Shown: positions 5,912 through 10,176 of the stretch, one piece after another
Layout: every line of letters begins with the position of its first letter
Position numbering within the stretch: the first letter of the stretch is position 1
From: Alistipes sp. CAG:831
GTDB taxonomy: Bacteria > Bacteroidota > Bacteroidia > Bacteroidales > UBA932
Reading direction: 5' to 3'
Assembly (NCBI GenBank): GCA_000432775.1
Contig: HF990350.1
Span: 1 to 10,176, forward strand
Length of the DNA: 10,176 nucleotides
Translations under genes and position numbers: made by a program
The notes under the pieces: generated by a model
What the model was told of the DNA's origin: nothing
Database searches by the model: none
The model's input: the letters and a program-made list of their open reading frames with translations, nothing else

Positions 5912-8900
5912 TTACGATATTCCTTGTGATAATAATGAGTTGTCTTTGTTCTCTATCCTCTTCAAAGTTTCCTTTATCTCCGTAAGCTCATCGGCACTAA
6001 TTTTAGTGTTCTGTGCTATCTGGATTTGATAGATAATGTTCTGCCTCATAATAGCTATCTGGTCGCTCTGGTTGATCACAAAGGCATTCAACCGTCCGGC
6101 AATCACTCCGCCCGTTTCCTCGCTCATCGAAGTAACAGCACCAGTAAGGGGATCGGATTCCTCTTCTTCATCTGTCTGATCCTTGATCCAGTCACCTACA
6201 CCCTCCAAAGCCATATTGAATTTGTCCGCTCCCTCCTTTACCATTTCCTCAAACCGTTTCTTTTCATAGTCAGAAAGCACATTATCCTGCATGGCTTCTC
6301 CAAGATACAGAACGGCATCATTAATGGCTTTTGCAAGGAACTGGCGTTTCAATGCTTCTACAACCGCATTTTTCAGCGTTTCTTTTGTCACTTCTCCCAA
6401 TGCCTTTGCTGCATCTTCACCTTGACAATAGGCATCTACAAGCGCATCGGCAAAATCATCAATGGCACTTTGAACATCTGTTCCGGCAAGCGTTTCAAGC
6501 ATATTGCGCTCCAGATCCTCAATCTGTGTGTCAATGTCCTTAATGGCTTCTTCCCATTCTGCAATCTTGTTGTTGTCGGTGTCTTTTTTGTCTTTTTCCG
6601 CCTGTATCTGCTGCTTGATAAGCTCCTGTTGTTCCCGGAGATTCTGTTTCTGCAACTCGTAGATCTCAAACATATCTCCGCTGTTTTGTTCTTTCTCCAG
6701 AGCATTTTTGAGTTCCTTGATCTGCTTTGTCAGTTGAGCGTATCTAACTAAGTCCCAGCTTTGTCTTGCTACAATTTTCTGTTGTTCCAGTGCCGCTATC
6801 TCATCCTCTATGGCTTGCACCCTCTGCTGGTGTGCCGTCCTTTCCTCATCACTGAATACCCAGAAAGTCTGATCGTATGAGTGTTGCAGTCTGTCAAAGG
6901 CATTGGATAGCTTATCAACATCCATCTGTATATTCTGAATCCTTTCCTCCAGTTCATCATCATTGTTAAACAGTCCGGCAATCCACTGGATAGCCTGTAA
7001 AGCAATGGATATGGCGGCAAGGATAACAGAGCCTTTTTCTGCCGTTGCTATGGCTGCTGACATGGCGATACCAGCGGTGGCAACACCCTGTATCATCTGG
7101 ATAGTGGATTTGCCAGTTTCACCAAGTAAATCACCCAATACATCGCAACTGTCTATTGCATCATTAATGAAGCTAAAACAGCCCTCGGTCGCATCCGCAA
7201 GGTTGCTCCAGTCCGTTTTGATCTGCTTTGAGGTTTTCTTTGATCCATCCTGTTGCTTTTTGAATACCTGTGTAAGTGAGTTTCCAAGAGCTTTGAACGG
7301 ATTAACATCAAGTATTTTCCTCTTTGCCTCATCCAATTTATCCAAAACTGCGTTAAGGTCTGCCGGATTCAGTTTAAGATCAGCTGTATTCATTTTCTCC
7401 TGAATATCCTTAACCAGTTTGTCTATCTGTTCAACGGTCAAAGAATCCAAGTCAGTAAACAGATTACGCCAACTGTCGCTCTGCATGAGGAATGAAGCAT
7501 TTAAGGCGGAAAGTGCCTCATTCTCGCCCTCATTCAACTTCTTCAGGATCTCTTCATTGTTTTGTGCAATGGCTTGTGATCGCAACATCGCATATTCATC
7601 CTGAATGGCTTTCTTTTGTTCCTCATAACTTCTGTAATTATTCAGTATCTTATCCTGAATTTCTTTATCCGCTTCCGCCTGCTTCTCCGATATGAATAGG
7701 CTTGCTTCCGCTTTCTCATCTTCACCTACCAGCCCTGTACTTCCGCTTACAAGCCTTTCTTTGGCATCGGCTATGGCTTGTACCCTCTCTGCAAGTGTGC
7801 TTGCTTGCGATATTGCTTCCGTCACACTTTCCTTGAAAAGATCCATTGCGGACTTTGCGCCCGTTATCTCATCATATTGCATATTCAGGGAAATAAGGTG
7901 GTTTCCCTCGCCCTCTGTCAGTGTTCCGGCTTCTTTCTTCTGGTTCATTTCTGCTATCTGGTTTTCCAGATATTGTTTGAATGAAGCACCGCCTTTCAGT
8001 AAGTTTGCGAACTGTGTGTTCGCCACATCTTCGCCCAGATTACGCACCCAGCGGAAATACAACTCATACTGCTGTTTTTTGTAGGCTATTTCACCATCAA
8101 ACAACTTGTTTTGCTCTCTCTGATAACTGGTATTCTCAATGCTTCTTCTCTCATCGAATCCCTCTTGCTCCGTTGCAGTCAATCCACCTTTCCCGGCTGC
8201 TTTACGTGCTTTCTCCAGTTCTCTTTCCTCTCTGTCTATGCGATCCAGATTCTCTTTGTGCTGTAAGTCCAGAATGGCTTTACGCTTCTCATACCCATCT
8301 TCCATGATAGAGATACGTGCCTCTTCCAGTTTCCGATCCGATTCCAGTTGCTTGTCTTTTAACGGATCTGCCTTGTCAGCCTGTCTGGTAGTTGTCTTTG
8401 GTAGTCTTGATTCCAGCCCACTTATGGTTTTCGTCAGTTCCTTATATTTGGCACTATTGATAACCACATTTGAACGCTCTTCTTTAAGCTGCTTGATACG
8501 CTCATTTATGCCGGATTCAGTGTTAAGGTTGTCTGTCTTTGTGTCCCTTGCTCCCGTCAGTTCATCCATTAGCTTTTTGAGGCTCTGTAGTTCTGTTGTG
8601 TCAGCCTCAACCTTTACTTTCTTGGCATTGAGCGTGTCTATTTGGGTTTGAGTTTCCTGTATCTTCTTATCAAGCTCTTCAAAGGACATACTTACATAGT
8701 CCACACTGTCTGTTACTGGCGTGGCATCCTTTGGGGAAAAATAGGCACTAAGGCTATTATCAACTTGGTTAATAGCCTCGTTCATTTCCTTAGCCTTGTT
8801 TATCTGTGAGGTCAAGTAGGATTCTACTATACCCTTGAATCCGGCTATCTCTGCATCGGTGGCTTTGGTAGCTGCCTTTGTAGAGTTCAAGATGCTTGCT

Positions 8901-10176
8901 ACGACCTCATTATATTGCTTTGTGAACGCATCCCCGGACATGGAAGCAAGCAACTTGGCATTATCCTCAATCTGGCTTCTTATGGCTTCCTGTACAGCAC
9001 CTCCCATGTTCCGTATGTTTTCAGATGCTTCATATATCGGTACTTCGTATGTATCACCTCCAGTTGAGCGGTTTGTTACTGTCCGTTTCTTTCCTGTGTC
9101 ATAGCTTGCATTTCCCAATCTCTTTATGAAGTTGTCATAATTTTCATCTGACTTCTCCAGATATTCCTGTAGTTCCTGCTCGACATACTTAGCCTTGATC
9201 TTTTCGGCTGTAGTCTGCTGGATTGCGGCTGTCAGTTCGGCATACTTCAATTTCTGTTGGTCTATGGTGGCATTCTCATCAAGCAAAGTCTTGTTGTATT
9301 CCTTGCATATAGCATTGATTTTACGAATGGCATCACCATGAGTTTTCGTGCCTTTCTCCGTATTGCGAAGAATGGCAAACAACAAATCCAGATTATCAAT
9401 CTGCTTCTTTGTCGTGTCCTGAAATTCTCCCATTGCATCGGTGGCTTCCTCTTCGGAACTTTTGAACAATGTTAGCGCACTGATCAGCATTCCAACCAGA
9501 GAAAGAATCCATCCGATCGGATTACTCTTCATGGCAAGCCAAAGCGACTTCATCGCAAGTGTCGCTTTGTTTGTGATAGAGGTTAGTGCAGTCGTTATAG
9601 CCCCCTGCGTTGTCTTTGCCGCTGTATCGGCTACAGAGGCTGCTGTTGCCTGTCTTGTAGCTGTAGCCTCCAACTGCTTACGTTTGGTGTAAAAGTCTGT
9701 TTGAGCGGCTAATGCTGCTTTTCTGGCGGCACTCTGGTTGTCTTGCGCTGCCTCCAGTTTCTTTTCAGCCGTGGCGATCCTTGTTGCATCCCCGGCTTGC
9801 CTTGCCCAATACAGTTCATACCGTGCCATTTCGGTTGCTTGCATGGCAGAAACAGCCGTTTGTTTGGCGGATTCAACTTTTTGTGCTGCTGCCTTGACAT
9901 CGGTACGCATAGCCTCCAGAGTGGCGGCATTGTTTCTTTGCTTCGCTGCCACTTCTTGCTCCAGAGCGGCACGATATACAGCACTCTTAGCCGATAGATC
10001 TGTTTTGCTAAGTGCTTCCCTTTGCTCAACAGTCAATACAGAAGTAGCTACCGCCTCATAATTGGCAGAAGAGGCGGTAAGGTTAAGGTTGGATAAGTAT
10101 TCCTGCTGTTGTGCTGTCAAAAGTTGCTGTATGGTGGCAATACGGAGTTTCTTTACCAGATTGGCTTGCTCTTCCG
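5912..10176 (-). CDS. Phage tail tape measure protein, 5' end beyond window
   Basis: The frame is open from the right edge to a TAA at 5912-5914, giving at least 1420 residues (counted from the codon at 10172-10174). The true start lies outside: a TTG at 10118-10120 could be read as a start, but the frame stays open upstream with coiled-coil-like sequence and no ATG. The protein is long, Ala/Lys/Glu/Gln-rich and mostly helical, with predicted coiled coils near 80-185, 490-690, 835-945 and 1080-1230. Two hydrophobic stretches stand out: ~219-237 after the NPIGW motif (9464-9523), a hallmark of tape measures, and ~1029-1069 (6968-7090). A block near the C-terminus (~1341-1390, DPLTGAVTSMSEETGGVIAG then INQSDQIAIMRQNIIYQIQI) resembles that of Bacteroides phage tape measures. 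The role is to set tail length, act as scaffold for the tube and probably help DNA entry. No lytic transglycosylase or peptidase motif is visible in this part. Confidence 0.93.
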   Translation of the reverse strand, partial: EEQANLVKKLRIATIQQLLTAQQQEYLSNLNLTASSANYEAVATSVLTVEQREALSKTDLSAKSAVYRAALEQEVAAKQRNNAATLEAMRTDVKAAAQKVESAKQTAVSAMQATEMARYELYWARQAGDATRIATAEKKLEAAQDNQSAARKAALAAQTDFYTKRKQLEATATRQATAASVADTAAKTTQGAITTALTSITNKATLAMKSLWLAMKSNPIGWILSLVGMLISALTLFKSSEEEATDAMGEFQDTTKKQIDNLDLLFAILRNTEKGTKTHGDAIRKINAICKEYNKTLLDENATIDQQKLKYAELTAAIQQTTAEKIKAKYVEQELQEYLEKSDENYDNFIKRLGNASYDTGKKRTVTNRSTGGDTYEVPIYEASENIRNMGGAVQEAIRSQIEDNAKLLASMSGDAFTKQYNEVVASILNSTKAATKATDAEIAGFKGIVESYLTSQINKAKEMNEAINQVDNSLSAYFSPKDATPVTDSVDYVSMSFEELDKKIQETQTQIDTLNAKKVKVEADTTELQSLKKLMDELTGARDTKTDNLNTESGINERIKQLKEERSNVVINSAKYKELTKTISGLESRLPKTTTRQADKADPLKDKQLESDRKLEEARISIMEDGYEKRKAILDLQHKENLDRIDREERELEKARKAAGKGGLTATEQEGFDERRSIENTSYQREQNKLFDGEIAYKKQQYELYFRWVRNLGEDVANTQFANLLKGGASFKQYLENQIAEMNQKKEAGTLTEGEGNHLISLNMQYDEITGAKSAMDLFKESVTEAISQASTLAERVQAIADAKERLVSGSTGLVGEDEKAEASLFISEKQAEADKEIQDKILNNYRSYEEQKKAIQDEYAMLRSQAIAQNNEEILKKLNEGENEALSALNASFLMQSDSWRNLFTDLDSLTVEQIDKLVKDIQEKMNTADLKLNPADLNAVLDKLDEAKRKILDVNPFKALGNSLTQVFKKQQDGSKKTSKQIKTDWSNLADATEGCFSFINDAIDSCDVLGDLLGETGKSTIQMIQGVATAGIAMSAAIATAEKGSVILAAISIALQAIQWIAGLFNNDDELEERIQNIQMDVDKLSNAFDRLQHSYDQTFWVFSDEERTAHQQRVQAIEDEIAALEQQKIVARQSWDLVRYAQLTKQIKELKNALEKEQNSGDMFEIYELQKQNLREQQELIKQQIQAEKDKKDTDNNKIAEWEEAIKDIDTQIEDLERNMLETLAGTDVQSAIDDFADALVDAYCQGEDAAKALGEVTKETLKNAVVEALKRQFLAKAINDAVLYLGEAMQDNVLSDYEKKRFEEMVKEGADKFNMALEGVGDWIKDQTDEEEESDPLTGAVTSMSEETGGVIAGRLNAFVINQSDQIAIMRQNIIYQIQIAQNTKISADELTEIKETLKRIENKDNSLLSQGIS
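5921..5925 (-). promoter_or_regulatory. Possible Shine-Dalgarno for the 168-residue tail gene
   Basis: The minus strand reads AAGGA here, 11 nt before the ATG at 5907-5909. It lies inside the last codons of the tape measure gene (CAAGGAATATCGTAA encodes its final Gln-Gly-Ile-Ser and stop). The spacing is longer than ideal. It is the only start in the window with a Shine-Dalgarno-like sequence; the other two visible starts have none. It may be incidental to the coding sequence. Confidence 0.35.

Noticed and set aside
6026..6751. A 241-codon open frame on the plus strand
   Set aside because: It lies antisense to the coiled-coil part of the tape measure. Its Leu/Phe/Cys-rich composition is what the complement of Lys/Glu-rich codons gives. 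No ribosome site or recognisable domain was seen.
10118..10120. TTG as the start of the tape measure gene
   Set aside because: The same frame stays open to the window edge with similar helical sequence (EEQANLVKKLRIATIQQLL), and tape measures usually begin with an ATG further upstream. The gene is simply cut by the window.

Overview
The window is the distal half of a tail-morphogenesis module from a double-stranded DNA tailed phage or prophage. The tail type is most likely siphovirus-like, with a tape measure, distal tail protein and tail-tip/receptor-binding protein. The host is probably a gut Bacteroidales (Bacteroides, Phocaeicola or Parabacteroides). That placement rests on moderate GC content, mostly A-rich start regions without a Shine-Dalgarno sequence, and protein features I associate with Bacteroides prophage tails: the tape-measure C-terminal block and LamG/PKD-decorated tail proteins. 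It is an inference from style, not from a marker gene.

All four genes lie on the minus strand and are read from right to left. They are: a tape measure protein that enters from the right edge (5912 to beyond 10176); a 168-residue protein of unknown function (5403-5909); a 394-residue distal-tail (Dit)-like protein with an N-terminal LamG-like domain and a C-terminal PKD-like domain (4217-5401); and a giant tail-tip protein (4235 leftwards past position 1) of at least 1411 residues. The last has a baseplate-hub-like N-terminus and a C-terminal region built of Gly-X-Y stretches, tandem ~65-residue modules and another LamG-like domain. The gaps are 2 nt, 1 nt and a 19-nt overlap, so this is one transcript with probable translational coupling. 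No stretch lacks a gene, and I see no internal promoter or terminator.

The inferred division of labour is that the tape measure sets tail length and sits in the tube lumen. The Dit-like protein forms the ring at the tail end. The giant protein closes the tube and projects adhesive modules toward the cell. The 168-residue protein, encoded between tape measure and Dit, is likely structural but is not a family I can name with a function.

I found no tRNA, CRISPR array, insertion sequence, integrase or defence gene. The most interesting content is domain-level: a decorated Dit, a LamG-like domain that looks shared between two adjacent tail genes, an A-A-B-B tandem module array, and a predicted beta-solenoid protein of unknown role.
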